Part shown: piece after piece, positions 1 through 10,206 of the stretch
Position numbering within the stretch: the stretch's first letter is position 1
Layout of the letters: each line of letters begins with the position of its first letter
Origin: Theobroma cacao
Lineage: Eukaryota > Streptophyta > Magnoliopsida > Malvales > Malvaceae
NCBI RefSeq assembly: GCF_000208745.1
Contig: NC_030851.1
Location: forward strand, 15,144,335 to 15,208,334
DNA length: 64,000 nt
Direction: 5' to 3'
The notes under the pieces: model-generated
Databases searched by the model: none
Told to the model about the DNA's origin: nothing
Seen by the model: the letters and a program-made list of their open reading frames with translations, nothing else
Position numbers and translations under genes: made by a program

Positions 1-183
1 AAAGACATCTTGTCTAAAAAAAGGAAATTGGGTGAGTTTGAAACTGTTGCACTTACTGAAGAGTGCAGTGCCATTATTCAGAATAAGCTTCCATTAAAGC
101 TTAAAGATCCAGGTAGTTTTACTATTCCATGTACTATTGGTGCTCTTTGTTTTGCTAATGCTTTATGTGATTTGGGTGCAAGT
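1..183 (+). pseudogene. Element A: start of the aspartic protease domain of a Gypsy gag-pol, split by element G
   Basis: The reading frame runs through a KRKLGEFETV segment and an EECSAIIQNKLPLKLKDPGS segment and ends in DLGAS, the retropepsin active-site motif of plant Gypsy elements. It breaks at base 183 in the serine codon and resumes at 13401 as INLMP, so the two halves are one protease gene separated by an insertion. The same segments appear in element B (near 51430-51230) and, decayed, in element C (near 26730-26530). The gag part lies left of the window. The Athila-like assignment rests on the extra 3' ORF and on the primer sites of B and C, which are the same kind of element. Confidence 0.85.
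179..183. repeat. Target-site duplication of element G, left copy (CAAGT)
   Basis: CAAGT at 179-183 is repeated at 13396-13400 directly after the right LTR of G. Removing G and one copy restores an open protease frame. Confidence 0.92.
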
Positions 184-1033
184 TATAATACCCCGTACTT
201 TGATATGGTGACTAATAAAGATTATCGGATGCCAATTGAGGTTAATTATAATGTTTAAAAGTGATGAAAGATGAAAGGAATAGTTTGGGATAAAATATTC
301 CAAACGCGAGGAAATAATAATAAAATAATGATATTTTTATCGAAGAAGAATTTGTGAGATAAAAGTGATTCGGAAGTCAATTGAGGCATAATAAGGTATT
401 TTGGGTACCAAGGAGACAAGAGGAGACAGAAAGAAATTTTTGGAATAAAATAATATTAAAATATTAATATTTTATTCAATGCCAAAATTTTTCATGAAGA
501 AGGAGTATATGGGCAACCTAAGTGGGGGAGAAGAAGAATGAGAAAGATTTCGAAGAAAAATGATGTTAATAGGGCCACGAGTCTTTATTAAGTAAAGATA
601 GCGCATGTAAATAAATATTTTAAATATTACGGGGACACTGCGTTGGAGTACAAACTTCATACTTTGTTTGCACATGTGTAAAAGAAGATAATAGAAGGAA
701 GTTGGACTTAAATGAGTGTTGGGAGGACTAAATTAAAATGGGAAGAAACAAAAAGGGCAAAACAATAATTTTATGTGAAGTTTGGTCAAAGCTTCCTTTG
801 GAAGCTTTGATTCTGATTTTTTTCAGCCCAAAACCGTCCTTATCCTCCCAGCAAGATATTTTCTTCTTCATTCTTGAAGCTTCCAATGCCATTCTTTCAT
901 TCTCCCATGGAAAGCTAATTTTCTTTCACTTTCTTTCCTTGTTTTCTTTTCATTTCTTTTCTCTTCTTGCTTATTTCTTCTCCCAACTTTTTGTGCACCA
1001 AAGTTACAACTTCTAACCCCAATTTCCAGCACA

Positions 1034-1039
1034 TATAAA
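1034..1039 (+). promoter_or_regulatory. Possible TATA box in the 5' LTR of G
   Basis: TATAAA lies in the context CACATATAAACTC, after a pyrimidine-rich block and before an AAG/GGA-rich stretch. The 3' LTR has TATGAA at the same place. No experimental support can be read from sequence. Confidence 0.3.
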
Positions 1040-2170
1040 CTCTAGGAGAAGAAGAAAGAAAAAGAGAGGAAGGAAGAAAAAGCTTGGTTTTGCTGATTCA
1101 AGCAAGGAACGGTAAGAATTCTTGCTTTTGGCTTGAGTAGTCTTTGAAAATGAGTTAGTGACTTAGAGAAATGTCTTGTGGTAGCAAAGATTGGCTTGAT
1201 TGGAGAAAAAATTGATAACATGTAAGCCAATGAACCCATGGGTACATGAAGGACTCAAAGTGGAAAAGGAAAACGGTAAGCTTAACACTATATTTTAAAG
1301 CCTACGGTTAGTTGAATATTGTGGAAAATTATGGTTGTTGAAAGGATCTAATTGCATAAGCTAGTTGAAAATTGTTAAGATTGTATGGCATGTTGTTTGA
1401 AAGAAATGAAAAAGGAATATTGTGGATGAAGGGTTGAGAAATAAAGTATTGAAAGTTAGATAGATAACGATGCGTGTAAACTAGGAAATAATCGAGTGAA
1501 AGTGAGAATGATTGTTGCTACCATATATGTGGATTATGTGTGGAAATATAAGATGGATTTGGGTGGAAATTATTTAGAAAGGCTGAAGTAGACACGTGAC
1601 ATCATAATTAAATTGCTGGTGATATAATTTAAGGAATTGCGTAAGCAATGGATATAAGTAATTTTAGTAAAAATGTATTAAGATGTGAGTTAATTGAAGA
1701 TGGTTCATGATAAGAGGAAAAATATAAATTTAAGTAAGGATTAATTGATTGAAGTGCTACTCGTATACATATGTAATTAAATATATTGAGTTCGTATTAT
1801 TGCTAGGAAGTGCAAAGATAAAATTAGAGTATTGCGGTGGCGTGTTGGAGTAAATTACGAGCGATCGACCAATGAAAATAGTTAGAGACACCTTCGAACA
1901 AATAGCAACTTAATATCTCGTTGTTGCCAGGTGAGTGAACCTACACTAAAATGTTTTGGGTAGATGTACATACGTTTGAGCGAGCCACTTGAATTGTTTA
2001 AATTATCTTTTCTTCAAAATGCATGGGAACAAGCCTTTAGTGAATTGTTTTTGTGATGTGGAACATGATTGTGATGAATCTATGTACTTTTATATGACGC
2101 TGATATGTATATAAAGATATATGATATATATATATATATATTGTTAAGCAATTTTGTATAATTGATGTAA

Positions 2171-2463
2171 CCGTGCATGTGCGGAGTGGGCAGTGCACAT
2201 GCTGGTTGAGTGACAATGTTGTGACAATTACAACCGTGCATGTGCGGAGTGGGTAGTGCACATGCCGAAAATGATGCTGTCGTGATATTTACAATCATGC
2301 ATGTGTGGAGTAGGCAGTGCACATGCCGGTAATGATGCTGTCGTGATATTTACAACTGCACATGTGCGAAGTGGGCAGTGCACATATTGGTAATGATGCT
2401 GTTGTGATATTTACAACTGTGCATGTGCAGAGTGGGCAGTGCACATGCCGGTAATGATGCACA
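2171..2463 (+). repeat. Tandem array of about five 61-bp units, most with a hairpin (5' LTR of G)
   Basis: Units begin at about 2171, 2234, 2295, 2356 and 2417, so the period is 63 once and then 61. A well-kept unit has GCATGTGC, then a loop of about 12 bases around GGAGTGGGCA, then GCACATGC, which is the exact reverse complement of the first arm. Units 3 to 5 carry point changes, some in the arms. A short AT microsatellite follows. Confidence 0.9.
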
Positions 2464-3374
2464 TGAGCCGAGTGAGGTGATGGTGGTGTATGTGCTTATA
2501 TATATATATATATATATACATATTTACTATATAGAGATATTTGGATTTAATATGTGATTGCATTGACTGTTGAAAACTTGAGTATTGTCAATGTGTTCAA
2601 TTTAATATGCAATGTGGCATGAGTGGATTTTTTTTCGGTGGCATTGAAAGCCCCTTGGATTTTATCTGGTTAGAATTTTGTTGCAGTGAGAATGCCTTTT
2701 CGTTGTGGTGAGAGTCAATCTATTATGCTTGACTTGCTTGAAATCTACTAAAGTTGTCACTTCTCAATTTCTTTGTTATTCATGAGTCTTTCGTCATCAA
2801 GTAACTAAACGACCAAGGGTTTGAATGAGGGGTTTTTAAATAGAAATAAATTAAATTGCATTGTTTTGAACTTAAGTGCATCATGCTTTCTAAACCTTTC
2901 TTAACGTTGCTTGTTCCCTTCCTATGTTCACTCACTGAGTTTGTACTCACGTTTTTAAAATTCATGTTTTAGGTTTCCTGAGTCAAAGGTGATTGGATCT
3001 GAGGACGAGGTGCTTCTATTTATACATTGCTCGGTAAGTTTAACGTAACACTAAGTGTTATCAATCGTGCCCAAAGTCACTCCGCTGACAGTCAAGTTCT
3101 AATTACGTGTATATGACTACTTGTTGTGAAATGCTGAGATTTACTTGTCAAATTATATGTATGTATATAATGGTTGATGATGCAATTATGAATACATGAC
3201 TGGGTTTTATGAGTTCTTTTCAAAGGAATTGTAATTGAGCATTATGAATTTCAGATTCTAAAGAAATATGGATCAGTGTACAAGATCATGTAAGTAGGCT
3301 TGCTTGGGCTTGGTGGGTTGAGCCCATTGGTCCTTTGAGCTGGTCATGGCCCGAAAATTGGGCTATGACAATGT

Positions 3375-3386
3375 TGGTATCAGAGC
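3375..3386 (+). other. Primer binding site of G (initiator-Met type)
   Basis: TGGTATCAGAGC lies 4 bases after the LTR end. This is the standard complement of the 3' end of plant initiator methionine tRNA, where minus-strand DNA synthesis starts. Confidence 0.88.
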
Positions 3387-3466
3387 TCTAGGTTTAGTTC
3401 AATTCTAGGGATTCCTATGTGGTCAGCGGAGTTGTTGGAGTCTGTGTAGAGTTTTGTCCTTAGATT

Positions 3467-4075
3467 ATGGGTGCGCAACGCAAGTCAAGGACGGGAGGCT
3501 GCATGGGCCCTTACTTCATTAGAAACCTACATGTTCTTATGATGTCTAGATGGATGAGTAATTAATACTTGGTTGCATGTAGATTGAGGTGTGTCGGTTG
3601 CACACGCCATGTCTAGAAAAGATGGTAGTTTCGATACCCTTTATAGTACTAACGAGGGATTGCTAGATTTCACTGCTCGCAGCCTATATGAGCTCGAGGG
3701 TGAAAGCGTAATAAGCAACCCGACTCGATTTTTGAGTGGATCGGTTCCCCCATGAGGTAAACTACTATTTAAAAGCTTGAGGAGTCTCACAAGATTGGTG
3801 CGTAATGAAATCAATTTCAGGAAAAAGAACACGAGCAAGATGGGAAAAAGGACTACCAATAATTATAGTCCTAGGAAGGTATTTGTATCTGTGTCCGACA
3901 CTTCCCTCCTAGTTGTGGGAGAGGTGTTGTACCTGTTAGTAAGGAGGAATTTGAGAGGCAACAACAAGTTTGGATTAAGGATAAAATGGAAAATGCTCAG
4001 GAGGAAGAAAAAGACCTGGAAAAGGATCCGTCGATGTGCTCAGATCAAGGCAACGGGGATCCTAAAGACATTTAA
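3467..4075 (+). pseudogene. Decayed copy of the unrecognised ORF that follows the primer site in G and E
   Basis: It begins ATG with MGAQRKSRTGGCMGPYFIRN and ends with SMCSDQGNGDPKDI before a stop at 4073-4075. Element E has the matching protein (61861-62517) with the same beginning and the same end. Between them the G copy carries several stops and at least one frame change, so it is broken. The last 40 or so codons are readable again in one frame, rich in Glu, Lys and Gln, and stop at the same codon as in E. I do not recognise the family. The position, less than 100 bases after the primer site, is where gag normally starts, so a degenerate gag-like protein is possible, but I see no zinc knuckle or capsid motif. 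Confidence 0.6.
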
Positions 4076-5601
4076 TGTTTTTGTCAAAGTTCATATCGCT
4101 TTAAGTCTAGGCAAATGCAGTGTAAAGGAAATAGTAGTAATTACCTGTACAAAGGAGTTAAGAGTTGGTTTTTATTTTGTATGACTCAAATGGATTATGG
4201 AATAGTTGTTTTAATGGCTTGATGCGTATTGGAATCCTTCGATATGATAGAGATAGATTAGCGATATACTGATTGACGGAGGATATTCACCTTAGTGGCA
4301 TGGTTGGTCGCCTTAGATGATTATTAAAGATAGACATAGAAAGTCATTAATGGTACAAGCAACTACGATACCTGACAAATGATTACCAATTAATCATGGA
4401 AAGATGAAATTTGGAATTCTAGTTGCAGTTACAATTCAAAAAGATATGAGAGAAATCAATGAGACTATAGGTGACACTTAGAAGGGATGCTGTGATTAAG
4501 TCGAGGATTGAAAATTTAAGTATGGAGGGAGCTACAAAATGGTGCCATGATGTTATAAGATGATAATTGGGCACAAAATGGACTAAGGGAGGCAAATTAT
4601 GGAACTTGGGAAAAGATGAATCCTTGATTTAATAAAGATTGTGAGTGTAGAGCGTGGAGAAAGATGAACTATTTTCATTGTCATTTGTACTGAGAGTTAA
4701 CAAAACTATTTGAGTTACAAGACAAGAAAGACAATTAATTGTGAATGTTAAGGAATCATGGAATGTCATAAATGGTGGATATTTTTGTGTGTGGTATTAT
4801 ATATTGAGAATTTGATGCACAATATGGCAAGATTGTCTTAAGGTGGAACTTATTGGTTGAAGATAAATGTTAAAAGATAAAAAGAGCTTGAAAATATTGA
4901 CTCAGCTTAGTGCATATAATAAGCAAAAGAAAAGATATGCCTGGTCATAAAGATTATGGGATAGGCCTGGAGGAAAGCCAAATGGTTGAGCATGATCCCT
5001 GTAGTAACTTTAAAGATGGAAGAACTTATTCGTGGAAGAAATTTCCAGCAGCCACAGCGCTATAGCACTAACTCTTTAGCGATGCAATGTTGAAACTATC
5101 CCATGTCCAACAGCCACGACGCTGCAGCACTAATTGTCCAGCGCTACAATGCTATGAATACCTCATGTCTATGAAGCATGAGCAAGATGGGAGTGTCATG
5201 ATAATGAGCTTACAAGTTGAATTATGGTCATTGGTCATTGAGTTTTTTTATTTGAGAGTTTTAAATGTTCTGGAGAATGTTTACATGAATAAATTGAAAA
5301 GTTTCTTTATCGCCTTGTATATGGGCATATAATTAAAAGAGAAATTGAAAGATTCTTGACATGGCTACATTGAGATAAGATACCATGTGCAGTATTAAGA
5401 TGGATAATATGTTGACCAAAGTCAAATCCATAGAAATAAAGGAGACGAGAGGTTAAGCCTTGTTAAAGGCTAAGGAAAAAGTGAGCAAAAAGTTAGATGA
5501 ATATATGATAGATGGGTAAGGGATGTCAATACCAAGTAATGAAAGTGTGAATGAAGGATTACAAGGGTGATATAACAAATGGGATTATCTAGAATATCGT
5601 T
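4076..5601 (+). other. Interior of G, no supported gene
   Basis: This stretch is AT-rich with stops in all frames. It aligns in patches with 62520-63450 of element E. About 410 bases (4930-5340) are absent from E. No pol motif is visible. Confidence 0.6.
5046..5169 (+). repeat. Two imperfect tandem copies of a 62-bp GC-richer unit
   Basis: Copy one is about 5046-5107 and copy two about 5108-5169. Both run from a CAGCCAC block through AGCACTAA and end CATGTC. The unit lies inside the segment that element E lacks. Confidence 0.75.
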
Positions 5602-5829
5602 ATGAGAATTTACAATTCTTGTCTTGACTCAGCTAAATGAAAAGGGTTAGTAACAACACAAGGCCAATCGTGTGGCACACTAGAAACCTATGAAGACAAT
5701 TTGGGGATTGAATGGACGAGTATGTATTTATATATCTTTAAGAATAAGTGCATGTCTATAGAACGACATGCTCGGGATGTTAAGGAACACATAAGAGACA
5801 AGTGTTTTGGGAATTCACAAACCTTTTGA
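5602..5829 (+). pseudogene. Short reading frame shared with element E (one stop)
   Basis: It reads MRIYNSCLDSAK, a stop, then KGLVTTQGQSCGTLETYED and on to TGA at 5827-5829. Element E carries the same frame without the internal stop (63472-63672). I do not recognise the product. The match includes conserved hydrophobic, Cys and aromatic positions, but both copies derive from one element, so shared ancestry alone could explain it. Confidence 0.45.
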
Positions 5830-6602
5830 GAAAAGATTACCAATCATACACAACAAGTATAAAATGTGGGATTTTTGAAACTTGCTGAGGAGCCTAACGG
5901 CTAAGTCATGGGTTAAGTAATCACATGCGGTTAGACATGAGTTTAAGATAGGTATCTCCAAGGAAATACTCAAGAGTAGTTCTGCTATGGATCTTGTGAA
6001 AGCAAGCATTAAGTTATGTAGTTACAAAGAAAAAGCTGTAAGCTGAAAGTGAGATTCGTATTGATGTTGAAAAAAATACTTAAGGAGAACCTTGTTTCAA
6101 GTCTTGCAGTTTCAAATACAAATTGAGGATTGGTCCGGGGAGAATGATGTCATATTAGTACGAAAGAATAGAACAAAGGATGATCGAAGATAATTTGGAT
6201 AATGAAGTCTAATAATGAAAACTTCCTAAGGTAGTATGAAAATTGGAATTCGAAAATGCTTAAGGCATGCACGATTCGAATGAGTGTAAATCTTAAGTGT
6301 TTCATTAAAGTCGAAATGCAACAAGGATGTAATGTATATATTAGAGGTATGAAGAATAATTGAGCAATAAGGATGACTTTTAGAGATTGTGGTATTACAT
6401 AAGATGCAATGATCAAATAAGAGATAAATCTTTAAAGGATCAACGAGGTTATAAAGCATATACGAATACCGAATTGCAATTTAATGAAAATGACATTTAC
6501 GAGTGAGATGTGATTAATGGCATTGTGATGCAAGGATATATAGTACAATGAAACTTAAGTGTATAATTGGAAATGATAAGAAAAGAGTATGGGCATGAAA
6601 AG
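5830..6602 (+). other. Interior of G between the short frame and solo LTR H, no gene seen
   Basis: AT-rich, stops in all frames, no recognised motif. The last five bases (AAAAG) are the left target duplication of H. Confidence 0.6.
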
Positions 6603-8989
6603 TGTAAAACCCGACCCTATAAATACATGTCAAAACATACATGCACTGAGTAGCATGTTATTATGCTAAGAAAGTCCCTAAGAATAGACGAAACCCGGTA
6701 TTGTACCTAACGGTACACTTGAATTGATTTAACCTCGAACTAGTTCAAATAGGAATTGTAGGATGAAATTTAATATTTTATAGTCAAGGAATGACTAAAA
6801 ATGATTGTTCGGAGTTCGAGGGTTCATTTGGGGAAAAATTGAAAATTTTGATATTCAGGGGCAAAATCGTAATTTTTCCACCTGTGGACAAAATTTGAGA
6901 TTTTGAGAGAATTTAGATCACATTTGAAAAATTGGAGAATGGTATGAGTATAAGGGATGAAAAATATGTCTATGGGCAATTTTTCAGTTTTTGGGGCAAA
7001 AATGTAATTTTTGACTTTTACGGGGGCAATAGTGTAAATTTTAAACCAAGACTTTGGATAAGTCTGAGAATTTTATCTAAGCTATGGATATGTGGGACAA
7101 GTGTATGGTGAAAATTTGAAAACAAATGGATGAAATTTTAAAAACGGACCAATGGGAAAGTGACATATGGCATTTTTTAATGATTTAATATTATTTTAAT
7201 GAAAAGTCAGCCCATTTAAACCCCATTTTAAGTGATGGCCCGCCATAAGGAAGAACAAGAGAGGAAATAGAGAGGAAAGGAAGAAAAGAAAGAAAACAAA
7301 GGGAAACTAGAAAAATTCAAAGGGGAATTCGTGTTTTTCGCCCGTTTACGCGTCTAACGGTAAGATTTTTCGACTTTAGCTTGATTACTACCTTTCCTAT
7401 GCCTTTGTTTCCATTTAGCATGCTTGAGGAGAGAGATCTAAAAGTGACATCAAGGGCTGGCCGAATTTCGATGGGGGAGAAATTGAAATTTTTAGGTTTT
7501 GATTTTTAGTTAAATTGATAATTTTAGTTAGTTAAATGTGTTTAGAAATTAAATTGGGCAAGAAAGCATTAAATTTTCACAATACCCACCCTTGGCCGAA
7601 TCTGCAATGAGGTACAATGATGATAATCTGATTTTTATTCTAAGAGAAATGAAGAGAAAATGATGAAAAATGGTTAAATGTGATAGAAAAACAAAGTNNN
7701 NNNNNNNNNNNNNNNNNNNNNNNNNNNNNNNNNNNNNNNNNNNNNNNNNNNNNNNNNNNNNNNNNNNNNNNNNNNNNNNNNNNNNNNNNNNNNNNNNNNN
7801 NNNNNNNNNNNNNNNNNNNNNNNNNNNNNNNNNNNNNNNNNNNNNNNNNNNNNNNNNNNNNNNNNNNNNNNNNNNNNNNNNNNNNNNNNNNNNNNNNNNN
7901 NNNNNNNNNNNNNNNNNNNNNNNNNNNNNNNNNNNNNNNNNNNNNNNNNNNNNNNNNNNNNNNNNNNNNNNNNNNNNNNNNNNNNNNNNNNNNNNNNNNN
8001 NNNNNNNNNNNNNNNNNNNNNNNNNNNNNNNNNNNNNNNNNNNNNNNNNNNNNNNNNNNNNNNNNNNNNNNNNNNNNNNNNNNNNNNNNNNNNNNNNNNN
8101 NNNNNNNNNNNNNNNNNNNNNNNNNNNNNNNNNNNNNNNNNNNNNNNNNNNNNNNNNNNNNNNNNNNNNNNNNNNNNNNNNNNNNNNNNNNNNNNNNNNN
8201 NNNNNNNNNNNNNNNNNNNNNNNNNNNNNNNNNNNNNNNNNNNNNNNNNNNNNNNNNNNNNNNNNNNNNNNNNNNNNNNNNNNNNNNNNNNNNNNNNNNN
8301 NNNNNNNNNNNNNNNNNNNNNNNNNNNNNNNNNNNNNNNNNNNNNNNNNNNNNNNNNNNNNNNNNNNNNNNNNNNNNNNNNNNNNNNNNNNNNNNNNNNN
8401 NNNNNNNNNNNNNNNNNNNNNNNNNNNNNNNNNNNNNNNNNNNNNNNNNNNNNNNNNNNNAAAAATCTCACCCACCTCCTTTCCAAACATTTCAGGTCTG
8501 TGGTAGCTTGTAGATACCCTATTTTGTCGAGGATTCCAGTTGACATCTCTACCACACAGACAATAGGTTTCTAGCACCAACACTGGGTGTATTTTGGGCC
8601 ACTTGTCATTGTAACCATTATTGTACATTATAACTTAGTAAAATTTTGTATGTATGAATTTATTTTACTTACACATTACAAAAGATTTCTTACATGTGTT
8701 TCTATAAATATTGTTTTATATAAAAATGCTATATTTTAATCAATATTTTGAATAGTGATATTTGTCTATAAATCCTTTTAAAAAAAAATTAAATTATCTT
8801 TGGATTTATTTGAGTCAAAAACGACCGGTAATTGTTTAAAATGGAATGTTTAACAACGATTGCTCACAGGAAAGGAAAGAAACTGATATGTAAGCCTTGC
8901 GGGGTTCCGGTTGGCATTTCGGGTAATGAGTGTCAATCGGGACATCGTGGCTGTTGTCATGGGCCCGAGGGAGGTTCCGGGTTGTGATA
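6603..8989 (+). mobile_element. Element H: solo LTR inserted in G
   Basis: It starts TGTAAAACCCGACCC and ends GGGTTGTGATA. AAAAG flanks it on both sides (6598-6602 and 8990-8994). No internal domain is visible between the ends, though 763 bases are unknown. The first 170 or so bases match 63772-64000, where the same family enters element E at a different site. The last base pair of the LTR is TA rather than CA. Unequal recombination between two LTRs of a full element would leave this structure. Confidence 0.83.
7698..8460. other. Assembly gap of 763 N
   Basis: All bases are N. The gap lies inside solo LTR H, where a repeated sequence is easily mis-assembled; the true length may differ. Confidence 0.99.
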
Positions 8990-8994
8990 AAAAG

Positions 8995-10192
8995 GATGTG
9001 AAGCTATGCATAGGCATAATGAGAATTCTTATGGATTACGTAAGAGATAACTTATGGTAAGATGCGAGTGGAACGGTGATTTAAACATATAAAAAGGGTA
9101 ATCTAAAATTGATTATATCCAAATACTCATAGATTAAATATGAGAACGTTGACATGAAATATGAGGATTATTATGTTGAATCTTGGATAGGGATGGGGAT
9201 GAGTAAAGGGAAAGGTAGTCCAAGGCACGCGAACACATGGATCCCTATGTGTAATGAAGAAAGTTGACATTTTGAATGCATGTACATACGTATATATGAA
9301 ATTGATGACTTGATCAACTGAGGTGAAGAATTGTTCTCAATAATTTGAGATTTGAACTTTATGTATTTGATGAGTTGTATGGATGGTACAACGGCAAGAA
9401 GTCCCATTGGAAGTTGAACTATGATGATATAAGAAATTTTAGAAAAGATAGTCAGAGAATAAGATTAAAAAATGTAATCCATAGCATGGGAATAATTGAA
9501 GTATGTGGCGTAAATGCAAGATAAACCTGAAGTATGTGAGAATAATTAGAGGCATTAACCTTTCTCGACGTTGAGACTATGTATAGAAATGAATACGACA
9601 TGTTTATAATGTTGCAGGTTACATAATAGTGTATGGGGATAAGATGAATGAATGAATGTCGGGAAGTTTGGTAAGGAGAGAAATGATAAGATGGTGATTA
9701 GGCATACATAAGTAAGTATAATATGTGATTGAAATCAGTATGATTGAGATAGAGTTATGGTTCAAATCTAATGATAGTGATAAAGGTGTACTCAACATCT
9801 TAAAATAAGAGATAATGATCGTGAAGGCTACCATCGATTTGATTCTAAAGGATGATAACAGACATAAGTGAGGCATTCTAGTCGAATTGGAGGTAAACGA
9901 GGTGAACGAATAATTGGAGGTTTGACAAGAATCGAAATAAAGATATGTTTGAGGTTAGTGACGAAAAGAAAGGCATACTTGGGATCTTAGTGAGAAGAAA
10001 GGATAATTGAGAAGGGTACCGTGGTTTTGACGCAAAGATGATAATAGATATAAGATACGTACCTTGATCTTGTAAAGTGTTCTAGTCAAATTAAAGGTAA
10101 TGAAGTTCATAAATCAAAATTCCCTATAAAAGGAGAAATGGAATAAGATCATGGAACGAGATTGATAACTCGACATCGATATGAATTCTATT
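8995..10192 (+). other. 3' interior of G, no gene; contains an imperfect direct repeat
   Basis: AT-rich and closed in all frames. A segment at about 9786-9910 is loosely repeated at about 9972-10110: both run from GTACTCAACATCTTA-like or ATACTTGGGATCTTA-like text through GATGATAA and a TTCTAGTC block to a GAGGTAA-like end. Confidence 0.5.
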
Positions 10193-10206
10193 TAAGTGGG
10201 GGAGAC
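10193..10206 (+). other. Polypurine tract of G
   Basis: AAGTGGGGGAGAC ends directly at the first base of the 3' LTR, where plus-strand DNA synthesis is primed. Confidence 0.82.

Larger units (their letters stand above)
184..3370 (+). repeat. 5' LTR of element G
   Basis: It starts TATAATACCCC and ends GGGCTATGACA, 3187 bp. It matches 10207-13395 along its whole length. It carries a 61-bp hairpin array (2171-2463), short AT microsatellites near 2127-2146 and 2497-2518, and a pyrimidine-rich leader-like stretch near 820-1010. Reading frames inside it are low-complexity and not genes. Confidence 0.93.

Noticed and set aside
738..1016. A 92-codon frame rich in Phe, Leu and Ser
   Set aside because: It lies in a pyrimidine-rich part of G's LTR and is not open in the same way in the other LTR.
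2037..2322. Cys- and His-rich frames that look like a repeated small protein
   Set aside because: They are translations of the 61-bp hairpin repeats in two frames, not a gene.
2171..2463. CRISPR-like array (repeats with regular spacing)
   Set aside because: The whole 61-bp unit is repeated, with no variable spacers, inside a eukaryotic LTR.
4076..5601. Hidden pol domain in G
   Set aside because: I looked for protease, polymerase, RNase H and integrase motifs on both strands and saw none; a profile search would be needed to exclude very worn remains.
7549..8628. Long open frames on both strands
   Set aside because: They exist only because 763 unknown bases contain no stop codons.
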